From positions 302,717 to 366,716 of the forward strand of contig JAFDXL010000009.1 of assembly GCA_018267955.1 (NCBI GenBank): 64,000 nucleotides of DNA, read 5' to 3'. Shown piece after piece: positions 6,932-15,365 of the stretch; within the stretch, counting starts at the first letter, position 1, and each line of letters opens with the position of its first letter. The notes beneath the pieces are model-generated. The model saw only the letters and a list, made by a program, of their open reading frames with translations, was not told the origin of the DNA and made no database searches. Made by a program: the position numbers and the translations under genes. The DNA is from Bacteroidota bacterium (GTDB lineage: Bacteria; Bacteroidota; Bacteroidia; Chitinophagales; Chitinophagaceae).

Positions 6932-9333
6932 TACTCGCGTATTTGAGCCTGCAATTTGGTTTTATATGCGTTGATCAGTTGCTGCATCACCTGTTCTATC
7001 TCCGCTTCAGTTAAGGTACGATCCTGCAATTGAAAAGTATAACTTAACGCGTAGGATTTCTTACCTGCTCCCAGCTTTTCGTTCTCAAATACATCAAACA
7101 GTCCGAACCCTTTCAGAGAAGATATCTTCTGCTGCTCTGTCACCTGCTGCACATCGTTATACATTACTGACTTATCCAGTACTATAGCAAGGTCGCGCTC
7201 TACAGATGGAAACTTAGGCACCTCTGCGTATTTGATCTTATTCGCTGCCATAGCTTTCAGCCAGGTTTCCCAATTGATAGCTGCAAAGAACACATCCTGC
7301 TTAATATCAAAGTTCTTCAGCTTCGCTGTATCGACATCTGTAATGGTACACAATACTTCGTTTTTCCACTTCCACGAGGTACCATGTTCATCATAAACTA
7401 TAGATGCTTTGGTAATGCCACTGTGAGCAAGGAGATTTTGTATAATGCCTTTCAGATAAAATACATTTGCCATTACAGGTTTCTCATCCCAGTTGGCAGG
7501 CGTTACATTGCCTGTAAGGTATAGCGCAAGCTGGTGTACTTCTACATACTTGCCATCTGCAAGTGAATATACTTTCCCAAACTCATACAATGCCAGGTCG
7601 GTATTCTTGCGGTTGCAATTATAGGCAATCACTTCCAGGCCGCTCTCCAGCATCGAGGGACGCAGTACATCCAGTTCACTGGTAAGGCTATTAAGCATCT
7701 TCACCAGGTCTGTGCGGTCGGGGTAGTATTTGCTGTTTACTATAGAATTGGTAACGATCTCTGTAAAGCCCCTGCCCGTCAGCAGATCAGCAATGCGATT
7801 ACGTTCCTGCCTATCGTTTACCATTGGCTTTGTCAGTGAAATACTCAGGTTCTGCGGAATGGAAATATTGTCTAATCCATCTATTCTCAATATTTCTTCC
7901 ACAATATCAGCAGGTTGCTTTACGTCCGCTTTATTGGTGGGCACTTTAAGAATGAGTCCGTCACTATCTTCCCTGTCTATAACAAAGTCTAATGCAAGAA
8001 GAATATTTTTAATTGTATCCTTGCCATAGTTTTTACCGGCCAGTTTGGTGATGTAGTCATAACTTACTTCCACTTCTACCGGTACCAGCTCCCTTGCTGT
8101 AACATCCACAACATCGCAGGCAATTTCACCACCCGCTATCTCCACTATCATTGCCGCTGCACGTTGCAAAGCAGGTAACACGTTATTGATATCTACGCCT
8201 TTTTCAAAATGCGTAGCAGCATCTGTGCGCAGCCCATGATGCATAGATGTGCGGCGCACGAACATCGGGTGGAAATAAGCGCTCTCCAGGAATATGTTGG
8301 TTGTAGCATCAGACACACCACTGCCTGCACCACCAAAAACACCTGCTATGCATAATCCTTCTGATGCGTCACATATCATCAGGTCGTTATCGTTCAGCTT
8401 TCGTTCGCTGCCATCAAGCGTAACAAATTTTGTATCCTGTGGCAAAAACTGAACATTAATAGTTTGTCCCTTTATCTTATCAGCATCGAAGGCATGTAAT
8501 GGCTGGCCAAATTCATGCAATACATAATTGGTGATATCCACCACGTTATTAATGCTTCGTACACCAATCGCGGTCAGCCTGCGCTGCAGCCATTCCGGCG
8601 ATGATGCTACTTTTACACCTGTGATGCAAATACCTGTATAACGCGGACAAGCATCCGGAGCCTTTATATTGACTTTGATGTCAAGCAGGTCTTTACACTT
8701 TTCCGGCAACATGGTTGGCGGCATTAAGACCTCGTATTTACGTCCTTTATGATGGGTAAGATAAGCGCAAACATCCCTTGCCACACCAATATGGCTCATA
8801 GCATCGCTGCGATTGGGTGTCAGCCCTATATGTATCACCTGGTCAGCATCGGGGATATTGAAATATTGCTTCGCACTCATGCCTATCGGGGCATCATGTG
8901 GCAATACCATAATGCCTGCATGGCTGTTGCCAAGGCCTATTTCATCCTCGGCACAGATCATACCTTCGCTTTCTTCACCTCTTATTTTAGCTCTTTTTAT
9001 CAAAAATGGCTCTCCTGAAACCGGGTGTACCGTGGTGCCCACAGGTGCTACCACTACCCTTTGCCCTGCCGCTACATTAGGCGCCCCGCATACGATATTA
9101 GCCTCCAAACCGTTGCCTAAATGCACTTTTGTCACGCTCAGCTTATCGGCATTGGGATGTTTATGACAAGTCAATACTTCGCCAATTACAAGCCCCTCAA
9201 GGCTTCCCGGTACTGCCTCTGCCTTTTCTATAGCTTCTACCTCCAATCCTATGGAAGTCAATATTTTACTTAATTCAGCTACCGGCAAGGGTTCCGGCAG
9301 GTATTGCAATAGCCATTGATAAGAAATGGTCAT
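6931..9333 (-). CDS. pheT: Phenylalanine--tRNA ligase beta subunit
   Basis: 800 residues from the ATG at 9333 (MTISYQWLLQYLPEPLP, the conserved N terminus); a longer frame reaches 9426 but its extra 31 residues are not family-like and would overlap the promoter. Domains in order: tRNA-binding EMAP/OB domain (about 40-155, VIGEVLTCHKHPNADKLSVTKV), B3/4 editing domain (about 215-395), B5 (about 405-475), catalytic-like core, and C-terminal ferredoxin-fold anticodon-binding domain (about 705-800, FPSVERDLAIVLD). With PheS (not in the window) it charges tRNA-Phe. First gene of the minus-strand pheT operon. Confidence 0.96.
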   Translation of the reverse strand: MTISYQWLLQYLPEPLPVAELSKILTSIGLEVEAIEKAEAVPGSLEGLVIGEVLTCHKHPNADKLSVTKVHLGNGLEANIVCGAPNVAAGQRVVVAPVGTTVHPVSGEPFLIKRAKIRGEESEGMICAEDEIGLGNSHAGIMVLPHDAPIGMSAKQYFNIPDADQVIHIGLTPNRSDAMSHIGVARDVCAYLTHHKGRKYEVLMPPTMLPEKCKDLLDIKVNIKAPDACPRYTGICITGVKVASSPEWLQRRLTAIGVRSINNVVDITNYVLHEFGQPLHAFDADKIKGQTINVQFLPQDTKFVTLDGSERKLNDNDLMICDASEGLCIAGVFGGAGSGVSDATTNIFLESAYFHPMFVRRTSMHHGLRTDAATHFEKGVDINNVLPALQRAAAMIVEIAGGEIACDVVDVTARELVPVEVEVSYDYITKLAGKNYGKDTIKNILLALDFVIDREDSDGLILKVPTNKADVKQPADIVEEILRIDGLDNISIPQNLSISLTKPMVNDRQERNRIADLLTGRGFTEIVTNSIVNSKYYPDRTDLVKMLNSLTSELDVLRPSMLESGLEVIAYNCNRKNTDLALYEFGKVYSLADGKYVEVHQLALYLTGNVTPANWDEKPVMANVFYLKGIIQNLLAHSGITKASIVYDEHGTSWKWKNEVLCTITDVDTAKLKNFDIKQDVFFAAINWETWLKAMAANKIKYAEVPKFPSVERDLAIVLDKSVMYNDVQQVTEQQKISSLKGFGLFDVFENEKLGAGKKSYALSYTFQLQDRTLTEAEIEQVMQQLINAYKTKLQAQIRE

Positions 9334-9355
9334 CTGTTTTGTATAAATTTTGTTG

Positions 9356-9363
9356 TAAAGATA
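9356..9363 (-). promoter_or_regulatory. Candidate -7 box (TATCTTTA) for pheT
   Basis: Read on the minus strand it is a 7/8 match to TANNTTTG, 22 bases before the chosen pheT ATG. It lies inside the longer open frame, which supports the shorter start. No -33 element is evident. Confidence 0.35.
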
Positions 9364-9426
9364 GCCCCGAAAATGCATCTTTATAGTAAATCGCATCATT
9401 TTAAAAAGGGGATGCCTCAAAAACAT

Positions 9427-9522
9427 TTATTCACAATTATATGTGTGTACCGTGTGGATAGATGTGATTTCAGCCGTAACTTTGTTGGTAACGTAGAGGA
9501 TTAATGTTCCACAAGTGGATAA
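9427..9522. promoter_or_regulatory. Cluster of DnaA-box-like 9-mers between pheT and dnaB
   Basis: Three sites resemble the DnaA box TTATNCACA: TTATTCACA at 9427-9435 (exact), TGTGGATAG at 9453-9461 (reverse, one mismatch) and AGTGGATAA at 9514-9522 (reverse, one mismatch). An AT-rich tract follows (9540-9620). They sit in the divergent promoter region of pheT and the replicative helicase gene. They may be a DnaA-regulated promoter or part of an origin; three sites are too few to decide. Confidence 0.4.
9477..9484 (+). promoter_or_regulatory. Candidate -7 box (TAACTTTG) for dnaB with a long leader
   Basis: Exact TANNTTTG match on the plus strand between pheT and dnaB. If used, the transcript would carry an untranslated leader of about 265 bases before the dnaB start. 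That leader contains ATTTCAGAG (9562-9570) and its complement CTCTGAAAT (9627-9635), which could close a stem. No open frame of note lies in 9485-9757. Confidence 0.35.
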
Positions 9523-9757
9523 ACTGTTGGATTCGGGTGAGTTATACGCTGATAATTATTTATTTCAGAGGCTATTGACGAGTCAAATTTCAATTTTACA
9601 TTAGTCCTCCGCCCCAATTTTTAAGGCTCTGAAATGACGGTTTCACATTAGGAAAATGTTAAGCGAATATTACCCGAGCGTTAAAATAAGGTAAACAGCA
9701 CCGGAAGCGGATTTAGAATAACAGATTTACATAAAGACTAAAAGACTAACCCAAACG

Positions 9758-11437
9758 ATGGCAGTAAACATTAAAAAAGACTTTGGAAACACAAGAAACC
9801 GGAAACCGGATATAACCAATCTTGTGTATGGCAAAGTTCCTCCCCAGGCGCCCGAATTAGAGGAAGCTGTGATTGGCGCTATAATGCTGGAAAAGGACAA
9901 ACTGGCAGAGGTACTTGAGATCATCCAAAGTGAAGACTGCTTTTACGTAGACGCTCACCAAAAAATATATGCAGCTATACGCAGGTTATTCGATAAGGGC
10001 ATGCCTGTGGATCTGCTGACCGTTACGGAAGAACTCAGGAAATCGAACGAACTGGAAATAATAGGCGGCGCTTATTACCTTACCCGCCTGACTATGAGCG
10101 TGGTTTCCAGCGCCCACGTAGAGGCTCACGCCCGTATCGTGATGGAAAAATTCATCCAGCGGGAGCTGATACGCATATCCGGCCAGGTGATCGGCGATGC
10201 TTATGAAGACAGCACAGACGTATTCGACCTGCTGGATAAAGCTGAAAGCAACCTGTATGAGATCACGGATAAACACCTGCGTAAGAACTTTACCAGCCTG
10301 AAAGATGTATTGGTGCGTACCGTGCAGGAAATTGAAGAGGCCAAGAACAAGAAAGATGATATGACCGGGGTACCTTCTGGCTTCACCCCACTAGATAAGC
10401 TTACCAGCGGATGGCAGAAAACCGATCTTATTATCCTGGCTGCCCGTCCTGCGGTGGGTAAAACGGCATTCTGTCTTAACCTGGCGATGAATGCGGCCAC
10501 CCATACCGGCAAACCATTCCCGGTAGCCTTCTTCTCATTGGAAATGAGCTCGGGCCAGCTGGTAAAAAGGATGCTGGCCGCCGTTACCGAAGTAAGCATG
10601 GAAGCCCTTACTAAAGGCCGGATGCAGGAACACGAGTTTGTGCAGATGACCCAAAGGATGCCTAAACTGGCACAGGCCCCCATCTTCCTCGATGACCAGG
10701 CGGCTCTGAATATCTTCGAGCTTCGTGCTAAGGCAAGGAGGCTGAAGCAAAAACATGATATTCAATTAATTATAATAGACTATTTGCAACTGATGCAGGC
10801 TACCATCAATGGTGGCGGTAACCGTGAGCAGGAAATCTCTAAGATATCGCGTGATCTGAAGCAGCTGGCAAAGGAACTGGAAATACCAATTATAGCGCTT
10901 TCGCAGTTGAACCGTTCGGTAGAAACCCGTAAGGAAAGTAAGGTGCCCCAGTTGAGTGACCTCCGTGAATCGGGTGCCATCGAGCAGGATGCCGATATGG
11001 TTATGTTCCTGTACCGCCCGGAATACTATGGCATCAACAACGATGCGATGGGACAATCCATTGAGGGTGAAACACATATACACGTTGCCAAGCACCGTAA
11101 TGGTAGTACCGATACTGTAAAAGTGCGCTTTATAAAAGAATACCAGAAGTTCGTTGATATGCCGGATGACTTCGGATTCGGTGGAGATAATAACTTTGGT
11201 GGAGGCGGCGGTGGAGGCTTCATGCCTTCAGGTCCCGGCGATAACCCAAGTGCAGGCATCAGGCGCGACAGGGATACCAGTGATTTTGGCGGTAGTAAAA
11301 TGTTCATCCCCGGCGGATTCCAGACCCTGCCATCAAAGGCAAGCAACTATAGTTTTGATGACGATGAGCCATTGCCTCCATCACCATTCATCAAAAGGCC
11401 CAATAGCCCGGCACCAGATGATGATGCACCATTTTAA
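9758..11437 (+). CDS. dnaB: Replicative DNA helicase DnaB with SSB-like acidic C-terminal tip
   Basis: 559 residues. The N-terminal DnaG-interaction domain (about 28-130, PPQAPELEEAVIGAIM) is followed by a linker and the RecA-like motor: Walker A AARPAVGKTAF near 228-238, Walker B LIIIDYLQLM near 337-346, and the switch motif LSQLNRSVETR with SDLRESGAIEQDADMV. It unwinds DNA ahead of the replisome as a hexameric ring. The last 95 residues are unusual: a glycine-rich disordered tail (GGDNNFGGGGGGGF) ending in PDDDAPF, the same design as the C terminus of single-strand-binding protein (DDDIPF in E. coli). No intein is present. A terminator follows the gene. Confidence 0.97.
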   Translation: MAVNIKKDFGNTRNRKPDITNLVYGKVPPQAPELEEAVIGAIMLEKDKLAEVLEIIQSEDCFYVDAHQKIYAAIRRLFDKGMPVDLLTVTEELRKSNELEIIGGAYYLTRLTMSVVSSAHVEAHARIVMEKFIQRELIRISGQVIGDAYEDSTDVFDLLDKAESNLYEITDKHLRKNFTSLKDVLVRTVQEIEEAKNKKDDMTGVPSGFTPLDKLTSGWQKTDLIILAARPAVGKTAFCLNLAMNAATHTGKPFPVAFFSLEMSSGQLVKRMLAAVTEVSMEALTKGRMQEHEFVQMTQRMPKLAQAPIFLDDQAALNIFELRAKARRLKQKHDIQLIIIDYLQLMQATINGGGNREQEISKISRDLKQLAKELEIPIIALSQLNRSVETRKESKVPQLSDLRESGAIEQDADMVMFLYRPEYYGINNDAMGQSIEGETHIHVAKHRNGSTDTVKVRFIKEYQKFVDMPDDFGFGGDNNFGGGGGGGFMPSGPGDNPSAGIRRDRDTSDFGGSKMFIPGGFQTLPSKASNYSFDDDEPLPPSPFIKRPNSPAPDDDAPF

Positions 11438-11474
11438 GCATAATTTGCTCATATCTAATAAGTTAATAATCATA

Positions 11475-11503
11475 AGCGCTGTCCGGAAGGCGGCGCTTTT
11501 ATA
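11475..11503 (+). terminator. Terminator after dnaB
   Basis: AGCGCTGTC and GGCGGCGCT pair over nine positions (two G-T wobbles) around the loop CGGAA, followed by a T-rich run. Confidence 0.75.
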
Positions 11504-11657
11504 TTACAGGAATACACCTGATAAAAAACAAAAAATTGGAAAATGTAATATTATCGGTACCTTCACGTATAGGTAGCGATAGTCATTCCCGGTAAATAAC
11601 CGATTTTTTCGTTTTATTTTCTCTCCGTATTACTTTCTAAATTACCTGTCACAATTA

Positions 11658-11915
11658 ATGAAATTATTTATTGGTAATCTTTCATTAGAGATTACATCAC
11701 AACACCTTTATTCCCTTTTTTCAGGCTTTGGAAAGGTCAAGTCTGCTCACGTAGCCCTCGATGGCAAAGGTCATTCACGCGGTTTTGGATATGTGCTGAT
11801 GGCATTGCCGTCTGAGGCGGAAACAGCCATACAAACCTTGAACAAGAGAAAATTCATGCAGCAATTTATATCTGTAAGTGAGGCCATGGTTGACGAAAAC
11901 GCAGACAGTAAATAG
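11658..11915 (+). CDS. Single-RRM RNA-binding protein
   Basis: 85 residues making up one RNA recognition motif. RNP2 is KLFIGNL at residues 2-8 and RNP1 is SRGFGYVLM near 46-54, with the beta-alpha-beta-beta-alpha-beta spacing intact. Small RRM proteins of this kind are widespread in Bacteroidota and cyanobacteria, where they bind single-stranded RNA and are often cold-induced; the targets here are unknown. The gene stands 220 bases after dnaB behind a terminator, so it has its own promoter. Confidence 0.9.
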   Translation: MKLFIGNLSLEITSQHLYSLFSGFGKVKSAHVALDGKGHSRGFGYVLMALPSEAETAIQTLNKRKFMQQFISVSEAMVDENADSK

Positions 11916-11945
11916 TAGTGAAGTCATTAACAATCATATAGTATC

Positions 11946-12221
11946 ATGCAGATATACGATTCTGAATATAACAAGAAGCAACGCCAGTTTGAGGAAGGTA
12001 TCAATTCTATCAAAAGAAAGAATAACTATTTCTTCAAGAATCAGATATATAAGACCACTATCTACGATCTTACCGATATAAAATCTTATTTCGAGGTAAC
12101 ACCAACGCCTGCAAGTTCCCTGCCTATGCTCGAGTTCAACACCAAATCACCGCTTCCGCAGGAAATTGAAAATGATATCCGCGAACTATTTGCAAGGATC
12201 TGGGTGGCTGAAAGCTTGTAG
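11946..12221 (+). CDS. Hypothetical protein, 91 aa
   Basis: I do not recognise this protein. It is hydrophilic, begins with a basic, helix-prone stretch (YNKKQRQFEEGINSIKRKNNYFFKN), and ends with an acidic amphipathic segment (EIENDIRELFARIWVAESL). There is no signal peptide or membrane segment. It lies 30 bases after the RRM gene in the same direction and may be co-transcribed with it. The codon pattern resembles that of its neighbours, which supports it being real. Confidence 0.65.
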   Translation: MQIYDSEYNKKQRQFEEGINSIKRKNNYFFKNQIYKTTIYDLTDIKSYFEVTPTPASSLPMLEFNTKSPLPQEIENDIRELFARIWVAESL

Positions 12222-12289
12222 TAAAGCTTAACTCCTCCCCGCCTTTCAATGGCATAACATTACAGCCCACTTAATAAAAAAATAGCACT

Positions 12290-12394
12290 ATGTTTTTTAT
12301 GATGTGGGCAGTTGGTTTCCTGGCTTTGATGTATGTAGCTTATCTTTTGTTCTTTAAAAAGAAAGAATCGAAAGAGCCAACAAAAGGAGAATAG
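12290..12394 (+). CDS. Single-pass membrane microprotein, 34 aa
   Basis: A short open frame starting with ATG: MFFMMWAVGFLALMYVAYLLFF (one hydrophobic helix of about 20 residues) and then a charged tail KKKESKEPTKGE. The layout is that of a small inner-membrane protein with a positive cytoplasmic C terminus (positive-inside rule). It fills an otherwise empty gap of about 255 bases between the 91-aa protein and the MFS gene. Function unknown; it could accompany the MFS exporter, which begins 85 bases downstream. Confidence 0.55.
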   Translation: MFFMMWAVGFLALMYVAYLLFFKKKESKEPTKGE

Positions 12395-12478
12395 TTATTT
12401 CTTAGAAATGCTAACATAAAATTGTGACGTATCGCGCGTCGCAGTTTGGGTTTCTTGTATGGACTTTGCAGTTGATAA

Positions 12479-13753
12479 ATGGCAATCACCAACGTACAAA
12501 CCTTCAGAGCATTTCAAAGCAGGAATTACGCGTTATTTTTCGGCGGACAATCTATATCGCAGATAGGCACATGGATGCAACGAACTGCTGTTAGCTGGGT
12601 TGTTTACTCCATTACGCATTCTGCATTTATGCTGGGGCTTACAGTATTTGCCCAGCAATTCCCTTCTTTCATATTATCGTTATACGGAGGTATTATATCA
12701 GACCGTTACAGTAAGTACAAAATATTACTGATCACCCAAACAGCATCTATGATACAGGCAATACTGCTTGCTATCCTTACGCTTAGCGGCCATTATGTAG
12801 TATGGCAGATACTGGGTCTGAGTATTTTGTTAGGTATCATCAACGCCTTTGATGTGCCTGCAAGGCAGCCCATGATCCATGAGATGATCGATAATAAGGA
12901 AGACCTGCCTAATGCCCTGGCGCTAAACTCGGCAATGGTAAACCTGGCACGATTGCTTGGCCCTGCGTTATCAGGCATTGTGCTGCAGAAATTTGGTGCA
13001 GGTATTTGCTTCTTATCCAATGCTATCAGCTTCATGGCAGTATTAACATCGCTGTTAATGATGAAATTGCCGGCTTTTACACCTTCATCTGTAAAAAAGA
13101 AAGCCTTGCTGGAGATACAGGAGGGCTTTCAGTATATGAAACAAACACGGGAAATAAGTATTCCCTTATTGCTGCTGATGCTGGCAAGTATGTTTGTACT
13201 ACCATACGATACGCTGATACCCATATTTGCCAATGTAGTATTTAAAGGGGATGCGGCGACGTTTGGGTATATCAGCAGTTTCATGGGGCTCGGCGCAATA
13301 GCTGGCACATTCTTCCTTGCGTCCTTAAATAAAGGAGACAGTCTGAAGACTGTGATCATGTTTACAGGTATCCTGTTAGGTATCGGGCTATGCTTCTTTT
13401 CCCATATCAGTTATTTTCCCCTTGCTATGGTATTTGCTGTGCTGGTAGGATTTGGAGCCATGTCTCAGAACACAGCCTGTATTACTATTATACAGGTACA
13501 TTCCGCACAGCACATGCGTGGCAGGATGATGAGTTACATCGCCTTTGCGTACTTCGGCACATTACCATTGGGCAGTTTATTAATAGGTACGGTATCACAG
13601 CAGATAGGCGCACAAAATACATTGCTGGTACAGGGCATTATCTCATTGATAATTGCTGCCATATTTTTTCCAATGTTGCGAAGGGAAAGTCTTACTGAAG
13701 ATGAAAAAACACAAATGGAAGAAGTTGAAGCAACGGTAGCTGATAAAATATAA
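12479..13753 (+). CDS. MFS transporter, MFS_3 (EntS-like) family
   Basis: 424 residues with about twelve membrane helices. The start FQSRNYALFFGGQSISQIGTWMQRTAVSWVVYSIT and the cytoplasmic loop GGIISDRYSKYKIL (the MFS A-motif after helix 2) match the MFS_3 group, which includes the enterobactin exporter EntS. DVPARQPMIHEMIDNKEDLPNALALNSAMVNLARLLGPALSG is strongly conserved in that group. Substrate not predictable from sequence; no siderophore genes lie nearby. The isochorismatase-like gene starts 20 bases after the stop, so the two are likely one operon. Confidence 0.92.
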   Translation: MAITNVQTFRAFQSRNYALFFGGQSISQIGTWMQRTAVSWVVYSITHSAFMLGLTVFAQQFPSFILSLYGGIISDRYSKYKILLITQTASMIQAILLAILTLSGHYVVWQILGLSILLGIINAFDVPARQPMIHEMIDNKEDLPNALALNSAMVNLARLLGPALSGIVLQKFGAGICFLSNAISFMAVLTSLLMMKLPAFTPSSVKKKALLEIQEGFQYMKQTREISIPLLLLMLASMFVLPYDTLIPIFANVVFKGDAATFGYISSFMGLGAIAGTFFLASLNKGDSLKTVIMFTGILLGIGLCFFSHISYFPLAMVFAVLVGFGAMSQNTACITIIQVHSAQHMRGRMMSYIAFAYFGTLPLGSLLIGTVSQQIGAQNTLLVQGIISLIIAAIFFPMLRRESLTEDEKTQMEEVEATVADKI

Positions 13754-13773
13754 AACGTAAACAACCAAGATTA

Positions 13774-14331
13774 ATGGAACAGGTTACACAAAACACTGCA
13801 CTGCTTGTCATGGATATGCAGACAGGTATTGTAAATATGTACCCGGATGCAACAGAGGTACTGAAGCAGGTAAACAAAGCCATAGCAGCAGCACGGAAAC
13901 ATAATATCCCGGTCATCTATGTTGTAGTGGGCTTTAGGCAAGGTGGCCCGGAGATAAGTGTTAATAATAAGGGCTTTAGCGCCAGTAAACAAAGATTCGC
14001 CAATGCCAATATGGAGGAATGGATGAAGATACACCCTGAAGTATTGCATGATGCAAAGGATATGATCGTGATAAAACGCCGTGTCAGTGCATTTACAGGC
14101 AGCGACCTCGAAGTTGTCTTACGTGCTAAGGATATTAAACATATAGTGCTTACAGGTATAGCTACAAGTGGTGTAGTATTATCAACTACCCGCGAAGCTG
14201 CTGATAAAGATTATCGCATTAGCATATTATCTGATGCCTGTGCAGATAATGATGAAGAGGTGCATCGTGTATTGACCACTAAAGTTTTTCCACGCCAGGC
14301 AGATGTCATGACTGTAGATGAATGGTTGTAA
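13774..14331 (+). CDS. Isochorismatase-like hydrolase lacking the catalytic cysteine
   Basis: 185 residues with the isochorismatase-type Rossmann fold. The catalytic Asp14 (LLVMDMQTG) and Lys101 (MIVIKRRVSAF) are in place. Where cysteine hydrolases have the nucleophile (GVxTxxCV), this protein reads GIATSGVVLST, with Val134 in the cysteine position. True isochorismatases such as PhzD also lack the cysteine, so it may be an active non-cysteine member, or it may have lost activity. It follows the MFS gene by 20 bases and ends at a terminator, suggesting a two-gene unit. Confidence 0.85.
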   Translation: MEQVTQNTALLVMDMQTGIVNMYPDATEVLKQVNKAIAAARKHNIPVIYVVVGFRQGGPEISVNNKGFSASKQRFANANMEEWMKIHPEVLHDAKDMIVIKRRVSAFTGSDLEVVLRAKDIKHIVLTGIATSGVVLSTTREAADKDYRISILSDACADNDEEVHRVLTTKVFPRQADVMTVDEWL

Positions 14332-14344
14332 ACTAGCAAGCTGA

Positions 14345-14384
14345 ACATAAAATGAGCGCAGATGGTACTGCGCTCATGTTTTAT
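14345..14384. terminator. Bidirectional terminator between the isochorismatase-like and cupin genes
   Basis: TGAGCGCAG (14353-14361) pairs with CTGCGCTCA (14368-14376) around the loop ATGGTA. It is flanked by A-rich sequence on the left and TGTTTTAT on the right, so it can end transcripts from both convergent genes. Confidence 0.8.
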
Positions 14385-14734
14385 GGTATTGGTATAAATA
14401 TAGATTTTCTCAGGGCCTGCTTCACATTCCTTGTTCTATGCCCCTTTCCTGTGGTATCTTCCAGTAACAACACATCACCTGCATTAAAACTTCTTTTGTC
14501 GCCAAGTGAAGTTTCTATCTCTATTTCACCATCCAGTAAAATAAGATACTGCTTTTGCGGTGCGTTATGAAAATCATAATCGTAAGTGGGCTTCACTTCT
14601 CTGAATATGATGCCCTTCGCCGGTATCATTTCAGATAGCATACCTATCTCTCCGCCATCCTGCAATTCTATCGATGTATCTTCAAAACGGCTATCCCCGT
14701 TGGCATCACTATATATTCTTGTTATAGAAAACAT
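14381..14734 (-). CDS. Cupin domain protein
   Basis: 117 residues forming one cupin beta-barrel. Motif 1 is degenerate (YDYDFHNAPQKQYLILLDGEIEIE); motif 2 is FNAGDVLLLEDTTGKGH, with the usual G-D turn and a final histidine. At least two histidines could bind a metal. It is the last gene of the YceI-dioxygenase-MhqD operon, five bases after the esterase gene, so it may handle a product or an aromatic intermediate of that pathway; this is inference. Confidence 0.8.
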   Translation of the reverse strand: MFSITRIYSDANGDSRFEDTSIELQDGGEIGMLSEMIPAKGIIFREVKPTYDYDFHNAPQKQYLILLDGEIEIETSLGDKRSFNAGDVLLLEDTTGKGHRTRNVKQALRKSIFIPIP

Positions 14735-14739
14735 ACTGT

Positions 14740-15363
14740 TTACTGTTTATTAAAGACAAGTTTGTTTGCGTTATCTATCTCATCGTGGCTGATGGTGTGT
14801 CCCATATTTGCATACACTTTTTCATGCACATCCGCATTCATGCTTCGCAATATATTAGATGTGGCATATACACGCGCTACAGGCACATGAGGGTCCGGAT
14901 CACTGGTGCCTATAAAAACGGGGGTACCGGCAAAATCTCCTTTATAGTTTTCGTTATATATTTTATCTCCTATCAGTCCCCCGGTAAATGCTACAACTCC
15001 GCCATACCTGGCTGCATTGCGTGTTACAAATTCCAATGTTAAACACGCGCCCTGCGAAAAGCCAAGAAAATAGATATGCTCAGACGGCACACCGAGGCTT
15101 AGCAGGTCATTCAGCAAATCTTTTAAAACATCTAATGCTGACGACAACCACGGTTCATTTTCCGCTGGCGGAAACATAAATGAAAATGGGTACCATGTAT
15201 GGTTAGTTGCCTGTGGCGCTGCCAGCGTAAAGTCTTTTACATCCAGGTGATGTGCAAGGCTGAGTATATCTTCTGCACTGCCACCACGGCCGTGCAGCAT
15301 TATAAGTACCTTGCTGTCTTTAGTCAATTCCTTACCGGAATAAATTATATTCTTTTGATGCAT
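14740..15363 (-). CDS. mhqD: Alpha/beta hydrolase, MhqD-like carboxylesterase
   Basis: 207 residues of the phospholipase/carboxylesterase family. The nucleophile elbow is GFSQGA, the acid is in GTSDPDPHVP, and the catalytic histidine is in GHTISHDE; the oxyanion motif is MLHGRGG. In Bacillus the equivalent MhqD acts with the dioxygenase MhqO in resistance to quinones and catechols. Here it lies 2 bases after such a dioxygenase gene. Substrate in this organism is not known; the gene symbol is by analogy. Confidence 0.82.
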   Translation of the reverse strand: MHQKNIIYSGKELTKDSKVLIMLHGRGGSAEDILSLAHHLDVKDFTLAAPQATNHTWYPFSFMFPPAENEPWLSSALDVLKDLLNDLLSLGVPSEHIYFLGFSQGACLTLEFVTRNAARYGGVVAFTGGLIGDKIYNENYKGDFAGTPVFIGTSDPDPHVPVARVYATSNILRSMNADVHEKVYANMGHTISHDEIDNANKLVFNKQ

Positions 15364-15365
15364 AA

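Noticed and set aside
9334..9426. Longer N terminus of PheT
   Set aside because: The 31 extra residues are not like any PheT N terminus, and the segment holds a likely -7 box; MTISYQWL is the standard start.
9316..9504. 62-codon plus-strand frame antisense to the pheT start
   Set aside because: Shadow of pheT and its promoter; no family features.
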